64,000 nucleotides of DNA, taken from positions 1 through 64,000 of the forward strand of contig NZ_NVWY01000015.1 of NCBI RefSeq assembly GCF_002733835.1. Direction: 5' to 3'. Made by a program: the position numbers and the translations under genes. This DNA is from Alcanivorax sp. (GTDB taxonomy: Bacteria > Pseudomonadota > Gammaproteobacteria > Pseudomonadales > Alcanivoracaceae). The stretch's first letter is position 1. Each line of letters opens with the position of its first letter. The notes beneath the pieces were generated by a model that worked only from the letters and a program-made list of their open reading frames with translations, did not search any database and was not told where the DNA came from. Below, in pieces: positions 1-8,708 of this stretch.

Positions 1-50
1 GCCTCGCGTTTGAAATCATCGCTGAAGTAGCGCTTGGCTTTGTATTTCAT
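1..50 (-). CDS. IS3-family transposase OrfA, N-terminus only
   Basis: The last 50 bases before the element end read MKYKAKRYFSDDFKREA on the minus strand. A basic start followed by 'Y(S/T)xxFKxEA' is the hallmark of IS3/IS911 OrfA, the helix-turn-helix subunit that is frameshift-fused to the DDE transposase OrfB. Only about 16 residues lie in the window, so the subgroup and whether the copy is intact cannot be judged. The start codon directly follows a hairpin (51-77). Confidence 0.6.
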   Translation of the reverse strand, partial: MKYKAKRYFSDDFKRE

Positions 51-77
51 GACACCTTCTCTCCAAATGAAGGTGTC
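51..77 (-). promoter_or_regulatory. Hairpin enclosing the transposase ribosome-binding site
   Basis: GACACCTTC (51-59) and GAAGGTGTC (69-77) form a perfect 9-bp stem. On the minus strand the loop carries the purine-rich GGAGAG that would serve as ribosome-binding site, and the stem ends right at the ATG. In several insertion sequences such hairpins form only on transcripts entering from outside and block translation of the transposase. That role is inferred here. Confidence 0.5.
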
Positions 78-133
78 TACTTTTTCCGGGGCATTCCAGC
101 GACACGCCGCAGCACGTCATGTTTTGAAACCGT

Positions 134-169
134 AGAGGCCGCGCCCAAAGTTTGGGCGCGGCCTCTTTT
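134..169 (+). terminator. GC-rich hairpin with T-tract
   Basis: AGAGGCCGCGCCC pairs with GGGCGCGGCCTCT around a short AAAGTTT loop and is followed by TTTTA on the plus strand. No plus-strand gene precedes it in the window apart from the IS element. It may be the terminator of a gene lost or split by the insertion. A near-identical hairpin recurs near 15,120, 21,341 and 21,953. Confidence 0.6.
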
Positions 170-202
170 ATTTCAGAAAAAACAGCCCTGTTCCGCGTAG
201 CT

Positions 203-230
203 GTCAACTATCAATTGTCAACTTTCAACT
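203..230. repeat. Heptamer repeat array, four units
   Basis: Four adjacent 7-mers, GTCAACT, ATCAATT, GTCAACT and TTCAACT, lie at and just past the 3' end of the GGDEF/EAL gene, whose stop codon falls inside the array. It is one of about a dozen locus-specific heptamer arrays in the window. Confidence 0.6.
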
Positions 231-3096
231 GCTGTCTATAGGCCTGGGTGTGTAGCAGTTCCAGTAACTCGTTTTCCGGCACCGGGCGGCTGATCAGGTA
301 GCCCTGGATGCTGTCGCAATGCATGTCGCGCAGAATGCTCAGGTGGTCTTCGGTTTCCACCCCTTCGGCGATCACGTTCATCTTCAGGCTGTGGGCCATG
401 TCGATGATGGCGCGGGTAATGGCGGCATCGTCCGGGCTCTTGTCCAGATCCATGATGAAGGAGCGATCGATCTTCAGGGTGTCCACCGGGAAGCGCTTCA
501 GGTAGCTCAGCGACGAATAGCCGGTGCCGAAATCGTCCAGCGCCAGTTCAATGCCCCGGGTGCGCAGTTGCTGAAGCAGTTCGATGTTCTGCTCCATGTC
601 TTCCATGATCAGGCTTTCGGTGAGTTCCAGTTCCAGCAGGTGCGGGGGCAGTTCGGTGGTGGACAGTACCCGGTCCACGATTTCTGCCACGTTGCCTTTG
701 CGGAACTGGTGGGCTGACAGGTTTACCGATACACAGATGTTGCCCAGCCCCTGTTTGTACCACTTGTGGGCCTGGCGGCAGGAGCGCTCCAGCACCAGTT
801 CACCGATGGCGGAAATCAGCCCGGTTTCTTCGGCCAGGGGAATGAAGTCCGCCGGCGGCAGCAGGCCCATGGTGGGGTGCTGCCAGCGCACCAGGGCTTC
901 CACCGAGGTGATGCGGTTGCTGGCCAGCTCCATCTTCGGCTGGTAGTGCACCACGAATTCATTCTTGAAGATGGCCTTGCGCAGGCTGGTTTCCAGGGCC
1001 AGCTGTTCCACCGACGCTACCCGCATGTTGCTGCGATAGAACTGGAAGTTATTGCCGCCGCTGCGCTTGGCCTGGTACACCGCCATGTCGGACTGGTTGA
1101 TCATGCTCTGGGCTTCTTTGGCGGTATCCGGGAACAGGCTGATGCCGATGCTGGCGCCCAGCAGCAGTTCGTGGCCGTCAATCAGGAACGGCTTTTTCAT
1201 GGCGTTGATCAGTTTCTGGCACTGCTGGCTGATGCTGCCTTCGCCGCCGTGATTTTCCAGCAGCAGGGTAAATTCATCGCCGCCCACCCGGGCCAGGGAT
1301 TCTTCGCCGCCAGCATGTTGGGCAATACGCTCGGCGGCAGCCTTGAGCAGGCGGTCACCGATTTCATGGCCCAGGGATTCATTGATGGGCTTGAAGCGGT
1401 CCAGGTCGATCATCAGCAGGGCCACTTTTTCCCGGTTCAGGCGGGCCAGGGTCAGCGATTTGTGCAGATGCTCACGGAACTGGGTGCGGTTGGCCAGGCC
1501 GGTGAGGCGGTCGTAGTTGGACAGGAATTGCAGCTGTTGCTCGGTTTCCTTGCGGGAGGTCAGGTCAGACATCATGCCCACATAGCGAATCACCCGTTTC
1601 TGTTCGTCGCGCACGGCGCTCATCTGTAGCCATTCCGGGAACATTTCACCATTGCGACGGCGTTCGCTGATTTCCCCTTCCCAGAAGCCGTTTTCCTGCA
1701 GGGCAGCGGTAATGCCCAGGTAGACGTCCCGGTTGGGGTGAGTCTGTTCATCCTCGAGAATGCGGCGGCCGATGACCAGGGATTCGGAATAGCCGGTGAT
1801 CTGCTCGAAGCGAGCATTCACGGCGAGGAAGCGGAACGCCTGATCGAGGATGAAGATGCCTTCCGGGGCATTTTCGAACACGGTGGCGGCCAGGCGTTGC
1901 TGTTCCTGGCTCTGGCGGTCATCGGTGATGTCCCGGCGGGTGCCGATCATGCGGGTGGCGCGGCCGTCGCGGCTGCGGGAGACTACCCGGCCTTCATCCT
2001 CAATCCAGCGCCAGCTGCCGTCGGCGTGGCGCAGCCGGTACACCGCGTGGTAGCGGCTGTCCTCGCCCTTGAAGTGAGACACCATGGCACGGCGGATGCG
2101 GGTCAGGTCGTCCGGGTGGACCAGGGTTTCCAGGTCGCCGAAGAAGTTCTTGAAGTAGGCGCTGTCGTAACCCAGCAGCCGGTCGAAGTTGGTGTGGTAG
2201 TTGCGCCCGGTATCCAGCATCCAGTCCCACAGGCCGATGTTGCTGGCTTCCAGCGCCAGTTCCAGCCGTTCACTGGTGGCGGCCAGGGCGGTGTTGGTCT
2301 CGCCCAGGGCCTGGGTGCGTTCCTGCACCATGCTTTCCAGCCGATCGTTGGTTTCCTGCAGCCGCTGGCGGGCCTCCTTGCGCTCATAGATTTCCTGCGC
2401 CAGCTTTTCGTTCAGGGCTTCGGCGTCGCTGCGGGCCCGGTTCAGGTAATCAATCAGGGAGCGGTTGCTGGCCTGCAGCATCATCGCCTGGTGGCCGGTG
2501 CGGTTGATGCGGCGGGCGGCGACCAGAAAAAAGAGCCCCAGCAGGGATATCAGTGTAAACAGTGAGAGCGGGTGATTCTCCTGGGTTTCCGCCAGGCGGG
2601 CCACGGTCGGGCCCAGCAGCATCAACAGATACAGGAACACGGTGGGGAAATGGCTGCTGTAGGCGGCCAGCGCCATCACGCTGAGGCCCAGGCCCAGGCA
2701 GGCACAAACCAGCTGGGCGCCCAGCATCTGTGGGGTAAACAGGCTTTCCAGCGGGTTGAACAGGTAGCCGGCCAGGCCGATCAGCAACGGCGTGGACAGG
2801 GCCAGCCCGGAGAGCATGCGGCGGCAGAACGGCATGGTTTCCTGGGCATCAAGACGGCGGTGACAATAGGGCAGGACCAGCAGGCGGACAATCTGTACCG
2901 CCGCAATGACACCCAGCCAGATCAGCAGGGACGAGTGGGCGATCGGGGTAAACCAGTAAGTCCACACCAGGGTAATGGCGGCGGCACTTTCCAGCAGCAA
3001 CAGGGCGGCGATGCCGCTTAGCAGCAATTGGCACTGTTCATTAAGTACACCGTTGAACGGTGGTACCGGCTGGGATGATGGAGACTGCGAAGACAC
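211..3096 (-). CDS. Membrane PAS-PAS-GGDEF-EAL cyclic-di-GMP enzyme
   Basis: A 961-residue protein predicted to make and/or break cyclic di-GMP at the inner membrane. Residues about 20-195 hold several hydrophobic segments, 205-275 look coiled-coil, and two PAS domains follow (about 270-395 and 405-515). A GGDEF domain (520-680) has an intact RVGGDEF at about 603-609. No RxxD product-inhibition site stands five residues before it. The EAL domain (about 700-945) keeps EALVRW near 733 and DDFGTGYSSLSYLK, the motifs of active phosphodiesterases. Both halves therefore look catalytically competent, and the net activity cannot be told from sequence. It is transcribed alone, divergent from uvrD. The stop codon overlaps a heptamer repeat. 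Confidence 0.9.
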   Translation of the reverse strand: MSSQSPSSQPVPPFNGVLNEQCQLLLSGIAALLLLESAAAITLVWTYWFTPIAHSSLLIWLGVIAAVQIVRLLVLPYCHRRLDAQETMPFCRRMLSGLALSTPLLIGLAGYLFNPLESLFTPQMLGAQLVCACLGLGLSVMALAAYSSHFPTVFLYLLMLLGPTVARLAETQENHPLSLFTLISLLGLFFLVAARRINRTGHQAMMLQASNRSLIDYLNRARSDAEALNEKLAQEIYERKEARQRLQETNDRLESMVQERTQALGETNTALAATSERLELALEASNIGLWDWMLDTGRNYHTNFDRLLGYDSAYFKNFFGDLETLVHPDDLTRIRRAMVSHFKGEDSRYHAVYRLRHADGSWRWIEDEGRVVSRSRDGRATRMIGTRRDITDDRQSQEQQRLAATVFENAPEGIFILDQAFRFLAVNARFEQITGYSESLVIGRRILEDEQTHPNRDVYLGITAALQENGFWEGEISERRRNGEMFPEWLQMSAVRDEQKRVIRYVGMMSDLTSRKETEQQLQFLSNYDRLTGLANRTQFREHLHKSLTLARLNREKVALLMIDLDRFKPINESLGHEIGDRLLKAAAERIAQHAGGEESLARVGGDEFTLLLENHGGEGSISQQCQKLINAMKKPFLIDGHELLLGASIGISLFPDTAKEAQSMINQSDMAVYQAKRSGGNNFQFYRSNMRVASVEQLALETSLRKAIFKNEFVVHYQPKMELASNRITSVEALVRWQHPTMGLLPPADFIPLAEETGLISAIGELVLERSCRQAHKWYKQGLGNICVSVNLSAHQFRKGNVAEIVDRVLSTTELPPHLLELELTESLIMEDMEQNIELLQQLRTRGIELALDDFGTGYSSLSYLKRFPVDTLKIDRSFIMDLDKSPDDAAITRAIIDMAHSLKMNVIAEGVETEDHLSILRDMHCDSIQGYLISRPVPENELLELLHTQAYRQQLKVDN

Positions 3097-3270
3097 CGTG
3101 TTTTCTTCCTCTGGCTCGGGGCCGAGTGTTTTTGTTTTCCAGTTTACCCACAGGTAGGGGGCGAGGGAAACCGACTTTCGTGGATGAATAATAGAGAAGG
3201 GGGCCGTCAGGCAAAATTGCCCGCCCTGGCGGGCATCACCGGCAGGGACATTCTGCTAAACTTTCGCGCC

Positions 3271-5433
3271 ATGGACGATGTGACTTCCCTTATTGATGGC
3301 TTGAACCCGGCCCAGCGCGATGCGGTGGCTGCCGATGACCGACATTTGCTGGTGCTGGCCGGGGCCGGCTCGGGAAAAACCCGGGTGCTGGTGCACCGGA
3401 TCGCCTGGCAGATTGCCACTGAGCAGGCCTCGCCGTTTGGCATTCTGGCGGTGACCTTTACCAACAAGGCCGCCGCGGAGATGCGTGGGCGTATCGAGCA
3501 GCTGCTGGATATGTCCGCCGACGGCATGTGGGTGGGCACCTTCCACGGCATTGCCCACCGGTTGCTGCGGGCCCACTGGCAGGAGGCCGGGCTCCCCCAG
3601 GGCTTCCAGATCATCGATGCGGACGACCAGATTCGCCTGATCAAGCGGGTGAGCAAGGAGCTGGGGCTGGATGAACAGCGTTGGCCGGCCCGGCAGGCCA
3701 CCTGGTTTATCAATGGCCAGAAAGATGAGGGCCTGCGTGCCCGGCATATGGATGTGGGCGGCGATCTGTTCGCGTTGACCATGCAGAAGATCTACTTCGC
3801 CTACGAAGAGGCCTGTGAGCGTGGCGGGCTGGTGGACTTCAATGAAATGCTGCTGCGGGTGCTGGAGCTGTTCCGCGACAACGAGAACCTGCGCGGCCAC
3901 TATCAGCGCCGCTTCCGGCACATTCTGGTGGACGAATTCCAGGATACCAACAGTATTCAGTACGCCTGGCTGCGGTTGCTGGCGGACGAAAATAACGCGG
4001 TCACCATTGTCGGTGACGATGACCAGTCCATCTATGGCTGGCGCGGCGCCAAGATCGAGAATATCCACAAATTCAGCCGCGACTTCCCGGACACCCGCAC
4101 CATTCGCCTGGAGCAGAACTATCGCTCCACCGGTACCATCCTGAAAGCCGCCAATGCGGTGATCGGCAATAACAGCGACCGCCTGGGCAAGGAGCTGTGG
4201 ACCGAGGGTGGCGATGGCGATCCGATTCGGCTCTATTCCGGTTTCAATGAAGTGGACGAGGCGCGCTTTATTGCCGGGCGCATGGACAAGCTGTTTCAGG
4301 AAGGCACCGCGCGGCGGGAAATGGCGGTGCTGTATCGCTCCAACGCCCAGTCACGGGTGCTGGAAGAGGCATTTCTGCAGGCGGGGATTCCCTACCGTAT
4401 CTATGGTGGGCAACGCTTCTTCGAGCGGGTGGAAATCAAGAACGCGCTGGCCTACCTGCGCCTGCTCAGCCATCGTCATGCGGATGCGGCCTTCGAACGG
4501 GTGGTGAATACGCCTACCCGTGGCATCGGCAACAAGACCCTGGAAACCCTGCGGGAGGTGGCCCGCCAGCGAAGCGTATCCCTGTGGGAAGCGGCTCAGG
4601 CGGTAGTAGGTGAGCAATTGCTTACTGCCCGTGCCACTAATGCCCTTGCTGTGTTCCTGAACTTGATCGCCCAGCTGGAAAAGCAATGTGAGGGTTTGAA
4701 CCTGGCGCAAACCACCGAACATGTGATCGAGGCCAGTGGCCTGCTGGAATTCCACGGCAAGGAAAAAGGCGAAAAGGGCCAGCAGCGGCTGGAAAACCTG
4801 CGCGAACTGCTTTCCGCCACCCGTGAATTCGGTGACGAAGACGAAGAGTCGGAACTGGACAGCCTGACTGCGTTTCTGGATCACGCGGCACTGGAGTCCG
4901 GCGAGGGGCAGGCCGACGCCCACGAGGATGCAGTGCAGATGATGACGCTGCATTCGGCCAAGGGGCTGGAATTTCCGGTGGTCTTTATCACCGGTATGGA
5001 AGAGGGGCTGTTCCCGCACAAGATGTCCAGCGAGGAACCGGGCCGGCTGGCCGAAGAGCGCCGTCTTTGTTACGTGGGTCTGACCCGGGCCATGCGCGAG
5101 CTGTACCTGACCCACGCGGAAAGCCGCCGTCTGTACGGCAACGAAAACTACAATCCTGCCAGCCGTTTCCTGCGCGAAATCCCTGCCGAAACGCTGGAAG
5201 AAATCCGCGCCCGCGCTGGCTTCAGCCGGCCCATGGGCGGGGCGGCCAAGCCGATTCGGGAAACCGAATCCAACGGCATCAGCCTGGGGGCGCGGGTGCT
5301 GCACCCGAAATTCGGGGAAGGCACTATCTTGCACTTTGAAGGGCAGGGCCCGAACGCGCGCCTGCAAATCAATTTCGACGGCGCCGGCACCAAGTGGCTG
5401 GTCAGCCAGTACGCCCGGCTGGAAGTGATTTGA
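3271..5433 (+). CDS. uvrD: DNA helicase II UvrD
   Basis: A 720-residue superfamily 1A 3'-5' helicase acting in nucleotide excision and mismatch repair, the same length as E. coli UvrD. Visible motifs: Walker A GAGSGKTR (residues 31-38), DEFQDTN (motif II), DDDQSIYGWRGA (motif III), QNYRST (motif IV) and TLHSAKGLEF (motif V). The C-terminal segment from about residue 670, with HPKFGEGTI, matches the Tudor-like tail of UvrD that contacts RNA polymerase. I start it at ATG 3271 because this gives the standard MxDVxxLxxGLNPAQ N-terminus; the frame stays open upstream to 3184, but that extra sequence has no family counterpart. No LexA box was seen upstream. Confidence 0.95.
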   Translation: MDDVTSLIDGLNPAQRDAVAADDRHLLVLAGAGSGKTRVLVHRIAWQIATEQASPFGILAVTFTNKAAAEMRGRIEQLLDMSADGMWVGTFHGIAHRLLRAHWQEAGLPQGFQIIDADDQIRLIKRVSKELGLDEQRWPARQATWFINGQKDEGLRARHMDVGGDLFALTMQKIYFAYEEACERGGLVDFNEMLLRVLELFRDNENLRGHYQRRFRHILVDEFQDTNSIQYAWLRLLADENNAVTIVGDDDQSIYGWRGAKIENIHKFSRDFPDTRTIRLEQNYRSTGTILKAANAVIGNNSDRLGKELWTEGGDGDPIRLYSGFNEVDEARFIAGRMDKLFQEGTARREMAVLYRSNAQSRVLEEAFLQAGIPYRIYGGQRFFERVEIKNALAYLRLLSHRHADAAFERVVNTPTRGIGNKTLETLREVARQRSVSLWEAAQAVVGEQLLTARATNALAVFLNLIAQLEKQCEGLNLAQTTEHVIEASGLLEFHGKEKGEKGQQRLENLRELLSATREFGDEDEESELDSLTAFLDHAALESGEGQADAHEDAVQMMTLHSAKGLEFPVVFITGMEEGLFPHKMSSEEPGRLAEERRLCYVGLTRAMRELYLTHAESRRLYGNENYNPASRFLREIPAETLEEIRARAGFSRPMGGAAKPIRETESNGISLGARVLHPKFGEGTILHFEGQGPNARLQINFDGAGTKWLVSQYARLEVI

Positions 5434-5438
5434 CGCAG

Positions 5439-5530
5439 GTCTGACGTCGGACGACGGACGTCTGACGCGGAGATAACAATTGGGTACGGGATGTGTTGTT
5501 GCGTCTGACTTCCGACGTCAGACGTAAGAC
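5439..5530. repeat. Inverted pair of heptamer arrays after uvrD
   Basis: The left arm (5439-5468) is built of GTCTGAC, GTCGGAC, GACGGAC and GTCTGAC. The right arm (5501-5530) is built of GTCTGAC, TTCCGAC, GTCAGAC and GTAAGAC. The reverse complement of the right arm aligns with most of the left, so the transcript could form a long imperfect hairpin around a loop of about 32 bases. It fills the gap between uvrD and dctP. Confidence 0.65.
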
Positions 5531-5588
5531 CCGTCGACAAGAACAATGGGGTGGCCGTTCATTGCTGCCCAATGATGGAGGATGACTC

Positions 5589-6737
5589 TTGGACCGCCGT
5601 AAATTTGTTTCTGCCCTGGGTCTGGGGCTGGGTGGCCTGGCACTGGCCGGCTGTGAACAGAAAGATTGCCCGCCCACAGACAAGACGGTGGCGGCACCGC
5701 CGGAGCCCGAGAAGAAAGCGCCAAGCCAGCAGACCTACGAATGGAAAATGGTCACTACCTGGCCCAAGAACTATCCGGGCCTGGGCGCAGGGGCGAACCG
5801 TTTTGCCAAGCGTGTGGAAGAAATGTCCGCCGGGCGGATCAAGATCAAGGTCTATGGCGCGAAAGAATTGGTGCCGGCCTTTGAGGTATTCGATGCGGTG
5901 CGCCAGGGCAGTGCGGAAATGGGCCATGGTGCCGCCTATTACTGGAAAGGCAAACACCCGGCCACGCCGTTTTTTACCGCGGTGCCCTTCGGCCTAACCG
6001 CCCAGGAAATGAACGGCTGGTTGCACCATGGTGGCGGCCAGGAACTGTGGGATGACCTGTATGCCCAGTTCAACCTGAAACCGTTCGCCTGTGGCAACAC
6101 CGGTACGCAGATGGCGGGCTGGTTCAACAAGGAAATCAACAGCATTGAGGACCTGAAAGGGTTGAAAATGCGCATGCCCGGGCTGGCCGGGGAGGTGCTG
6201 GGCAAGGTCGGCGCCACGCCGGTACAGCTGCCCGGTGCCGAGGTTTTTACCTCGCTGCAAACCGGTGCCATTGATGCGGCGGATTGGGTTGGCCCCTATA
6301 ACGACCTGACCTTCGGCCTGCAGCGGGTAGCGGAGTATTACTACTACCCGGGCTGGCAGGAGCCCGGCCCGACGCTGGAACTGACCATCAACAAGAAGGT
6401 GTGGGAAGGGCTGCCTGCGGACCTGCAGGCGATCATCCGTTACGCCGCCCAGTCTGAAAACCAGGACATGCTCGACGAATACACCGCCCGCAACAATGCG
6501 GCTCTCGATGAGCTGGTGAACAAGCACGGTGTGAAGCTGCGCCGTCTGCCTGACGACGTGCTCAAGGCCCTGAAAGACGCCAGCGATGAGGTCATCGAAG
6601 CGCTGGTGGCGGGCAACAAGGATGCCCGCAAGGTGTACAACTCCTACCGCCGTTTCCGCGACGAGTCCATGCAGACCATGGCCGTGGCAGAGCAGTCGTA
6701 TATGAATGTGCGTAGTGAGCTTGCCAAGAAAGCTTGA
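5589..6737 (+). CDS. TRAP transporter substrate-binding protein DctP family, Tat-type lipoprotein
   Basis: A 382-residue periplasmic receptor that would hand an organic acid or similar anion to a DctQM permease. The start is TTG at 5589, backed by GGAGG nine bases upstream. The N-terminus MDRRKFVSALG is a twin-arginine signal running into a lipobox (LALAGC), so it is probably exported folded and membrane-anchored. The mature part begins YEWKMVTTWPKNYPG, and FTSLQTGAIDAADWVGPYNDL is the usual TRAP ligand-site region; this is the branch often annotated for monocarboxylate/2-oxoacid binding. Its likely partners dctQM sit about 600 bp away on the opposite strand, converging on it. The substrate cannot be read from the sequence. 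Confidence 0.88.
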   Translation: MDRRKFVSALGLGLGGLALAGCEQKDCPPTDKTVAAPPEPEKKAPSQQTYEWKMVTTWPKNYPGLGAGANRFAKRVEEMSAGRIKIKVYGAKELVPAFEVFDAVRQGSAEMGHGAAYYWKGKHPATPFFTAVPFGLTAQEMNGWLHHGGGQELWDDLYAQFNLKPFACGNTGTQMAGWFNKEINSIEDLKGLKMRMPGLAGEVLGKVGATPVQLPGAEVFTSLQTGAIDAADWVGPYNDLTFGLQRVAEYYYYPGWQEPGPTLELTINKKVWEGLPADLQAIIRYAAQSENQDMLDEYTARNNAALDELVNKHGVKLRRLPDDVLKALKDASDEVIEALVAGNKDARKVYNSYRRFRDESMQTMAVAEQSYMNVRSELAKKA

Positions 6738-6747
6738 TCAGAGCCGC

Positions 6748-6897
6748 TGTAGGAGCACCACTCGAGGTGCGAACGCGACGAGGCTCATGTTTCTGTCGCC
6801 GTTCCTGGATCGATCTGTCGAGCGCTGCAATCCCTGATCGCCCTGTGGGCGATTTCCGCGTTTGCACGCGGTTCGCACCTCGAGTGGTGCTCCTACA
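6748..6897. repeat. REP pair (BIME-like) with 27-bp perfect inverted arms
   Basis: A 27-base REP unit beginning TGTAGGAGCACC and ending GGTGCGAAC (6748-6774) is repeated exactly in reverse complement at 6871-6897, 96 bases apart. Each unit is itself a small hairpin. The general form TGTAGGAGC-stem-loop-stem-GCGAAC resembles Pseudomonas REP sequences. It sits between the convergent dctP and yciA. Confidence 0.8.
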
Positions 6898-6937
6898 GTA
6901 GCTTCGTAGCCTGCGCCTTGCAGTTTGAGGTGTGCAG

Positions 6938-7333
6938 TCAGTCCCTGGGCACCGCCCGGGTCCGTCCGGTGTCATCAATGGCCACGAAGGTGAAGTGCCC
7001 TTCGGTCACTTTCGACAGGGTGCCGGTGTCTTCGCGTACCCACACTTCCACCAGAATCTGCATGGAGCTGCGGCCGATGTCCTGCAGCCGGGTGTAGCAG
7101 CTCACCACGGCGCCCACGGGCACCGGGCGCAGGAAGGCCATGGAGTCGATGGCCACGGTGGCCACGCGGCCCCGGGCTTTTTTGCGGGCGGTGACGGCAC
7201 CGGCCAGATCCATCTGTGAGACCAGCCAGCCGCCGAAAATATCGCCATTCCAGTTGGCGCTCTGCGGCATGGCGATGGTTTGGATGGCAAGGGTCCCAAT
7301 CGGCTGGGGTGCGTCGTCAGTATGGTCTGTCAT
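6938..7333 (-). CDS. yciA: Acyl-CoA thioesterase, YciA-like hotdog protein
   Basis: A 131-residue hotdog-fold thioesterase that hydrolyses acyl-CoA to the free acid and CoA. The motif region SANWNGDIFGGWLVSQMD (about 25-42) is the YciA/ACOT signature, followed by VATVAIDSMAFLRPV, the helix and strand lining the active site. Length fits the E. coli YciA family. It starts four bases after the dctM stop, so it is probably cotranscribed with dctQM. Why a thioesterase is coupled to a TRAP permease is not clear. Confidence 0.85.
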   Translation of the reverse strand: MTDHTDDAPQPIGTLAIQTIAMPQSANWNGDIFGGWLVSQMDLAGAVTARKKARGRVATVAIDSMAFLRPVPVGAVVSCYTRLQDIGRSSMQILVEVWVREDTGTLSKVTEGHFTFVAIDDTGRTRAVPRD

Positions 7334-7337
7334 GTTG

Positions 7338-8708
7338 TTATCCGTAGAGCGTATGCGGCAGCCAGGTGGCGAGTTCCGGGAACAACGCCAGAATGCCCAG
7401 CATGATTAATTGTATGGCGATAAAGGGTATCACGCCCTGATAAATGTGCGTGGTTTTTACCTCCGGCGGCGCCACCCCGCGCAGATAAAACAGCGCGAAC
7501 CCGAAGGGTGGGGTCAGAAACGAGGTTTGCAAGTTCAATGCAATCATTACGCCAAGCCAGATCGGGTCCAGCCCCATGCCCAGCAATACCGGGGCTACAA
7601 TGGGCACCACCACAAAGGTGATCTCGATAAAATCGAGAATAAAGCCGAGCAGGAAAATCAGCAGCATCACCATGACGGTGGCACCGACCACGCCGCCGGG
7701 CATGGCAGCGAACAGGTTATGCACCGCCTCTTCGCCACCAAAGCCACGGAATACCAGCGAAAACAGGCTGGCGCCGATCAGGATCATGAACACCATGGCG
7801 GTGACCCGGCTGGTGGCGCGGACCACCTCGCCAACTATGGCCCGGTTCAGGTGCCGGTTGGCGGCCGCCAGCAGCAGGGCGCCAAAGGCGCCGACCCCGG
7901 CGGCCTCCGTGGGGGTGGCCTTGCCGGTGAGAATAGAGCCGAGCACCGCCGCGATCAGCAGCAGCGGTGGAACCAGGCCGCCCAGCAGGGAGCGCCAGCC
8001 TCGGGGTTCGCCGTCAGTGGCGGCGAAGGCGGGTGCCCATTGCGGTTTCCACAGGCTGATCACCACCACATAAAGCAGGTACAGCCCTACCAGAATCAGC
8101 CCGGGAATCAGCGCCCCGACAAACAAGTCCCCCACCGACACGGTGTCCAGTGACCACAAGCCCTGCTTGAGCTGGGCGTCCTGATAGGCGTTGGCCAGCA
8201 CATCGCCCAGCAACACCAGCGCAATCGACGGCGGAATAATCTGCCCAAGCGTGCCGGTGGCACAGATCAGCCCGGTGGACAGCTGCGGTTGGTAGCCCTG
8301 ACGGAGCATGGTGGGTAGCGAGAGCAGGCCCATGGTGACTACGGTGGCGCCCACAATGCCGGTGCTGGCGGCCAGCAGGGCGCCCACCAGGATGATCGCC
8401 AGCCCCATGCCGCCGGGTAACGGGCCGAACAGCTGGCCCATGCTGGACAGCAGCTTCTCCGCCACCCGGGATTTTTCCAGCATTACCCCCATGAACACGA
8501 ATAGCGGTACCGCCATCAGCGTGCTGTTCTCGATAATGCCGAACAGCCGGTTGGGCACAAAGGTCAGGTCCGAGGGGGAAAAGGTGCCGGTGAGGATGCC
8601 GCCGGCCGCAAACAGCAGCGCGGTGCCGCCCAGAGCAAAGGCCACCGGGTAGCCGGTGAGCAACACCAGGCAGACAGCCACGAACATCAGCAGCGGGAGC
8701 CATTCCAT
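7338..8708 (-). CDS. dctM: TRAP transporter large permease subunit DctM
   Basis: About 456 residues with a dozen or more hydrophobic segments, the sodium-coupled transport subunit of a tripartite (TRAP) system. Typical features are MEWLPLLMFV at the start, GATVVTMGLLSLPTMLRQGY, the paired GTLGQIIPPSI and TEAAGVGAFGALL regions, and LQTSFLTPPFGFALFYLRG near the C-terminus. The open frame runs far upstream, but ATG 8708 is chosen because the family begins with this sequence and it overlaps the dctQ stop codon as TGATG, the usual translational coupling. Partner receptor: probably the dctP at 5589. Confidence 0.92.
   Translation of the reverse strand: MEWLPLLMFVAVCLVLLTGYPVAFALGGTALLFAAGGILTGTFSPSDLTFVPNRLFGIIENSTLMAVPLFVFMGVMLEKSRVAEKLLSSMGQLFGPLPGGMGLAIILVGALLAASTGIVGATVVTMGLLSLPTMLRQGYQPQLSTGLICATGTLGQIIPPSIALVLLGDVLANAYQDAQLKQGLWSLDTVSVGDLFVGALIPGLILVGLYLLYVVVISLWKPQWAPAFAATDGEPRGWRSLLGGLVPPLLLIAAVLGSILTGKATPTEAAGVGAFGALLLAAANRHLNRAIVGEVVRATSRVTAMVFMILIGASLFSLVFRGFGGEEAVHNLFAAMPGGVVGATVMVMLLIFLLGFILDFIEITFVVVPIVAPVLLGMGLDPIWLGVMIALNLQTSFLTPPFGFALFYLRGVAPPEVKTTHIYQGVIPFIAIQLIMLGILALFPELATWLPHTLYG

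Larger units (their letters stand above)
1..93 (-). mobile_element. 5' end of an IS3-family insertion sequence (partial)
   Basis: Read on the minus strand, an element-like terminus beginning TGCCCCGGAAAAAGTAGACA (position 93 inward) leads within 45 bases to a transposase start codon. A TG dinucleotide at the tip and a sequence of the form TG-N-CCCCGG-N-GTAGACACC are typical of IS3-family ends. The element continues past the left edge, so neither the other end nor a target duplication can be seen. The exact boundary is inferred. Confidence 0.6.

Noticed and set aside
16..207. Open frame of 63 codons on the minus strand at the left edge
   Set aside because: It runs through the IS end and the terminator hairpin, has no ribosome-binding site and no recognisable protein; the real transposase start is in another frame.
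3097..3270. LexA box before uvrD
   Set aside because: No CTG-N10-CAG sequence close to the consensus could be found in the gap.
3256..4068. Long open frames on the strand opposite to uvrD
   Set aside because: Shadow frames of a GC-rich conserved gene; His/Gln/Gly-rich translations with no family likeness. The same applies to similar frames opposite pst, ars, proC, alkB and trkA genes.
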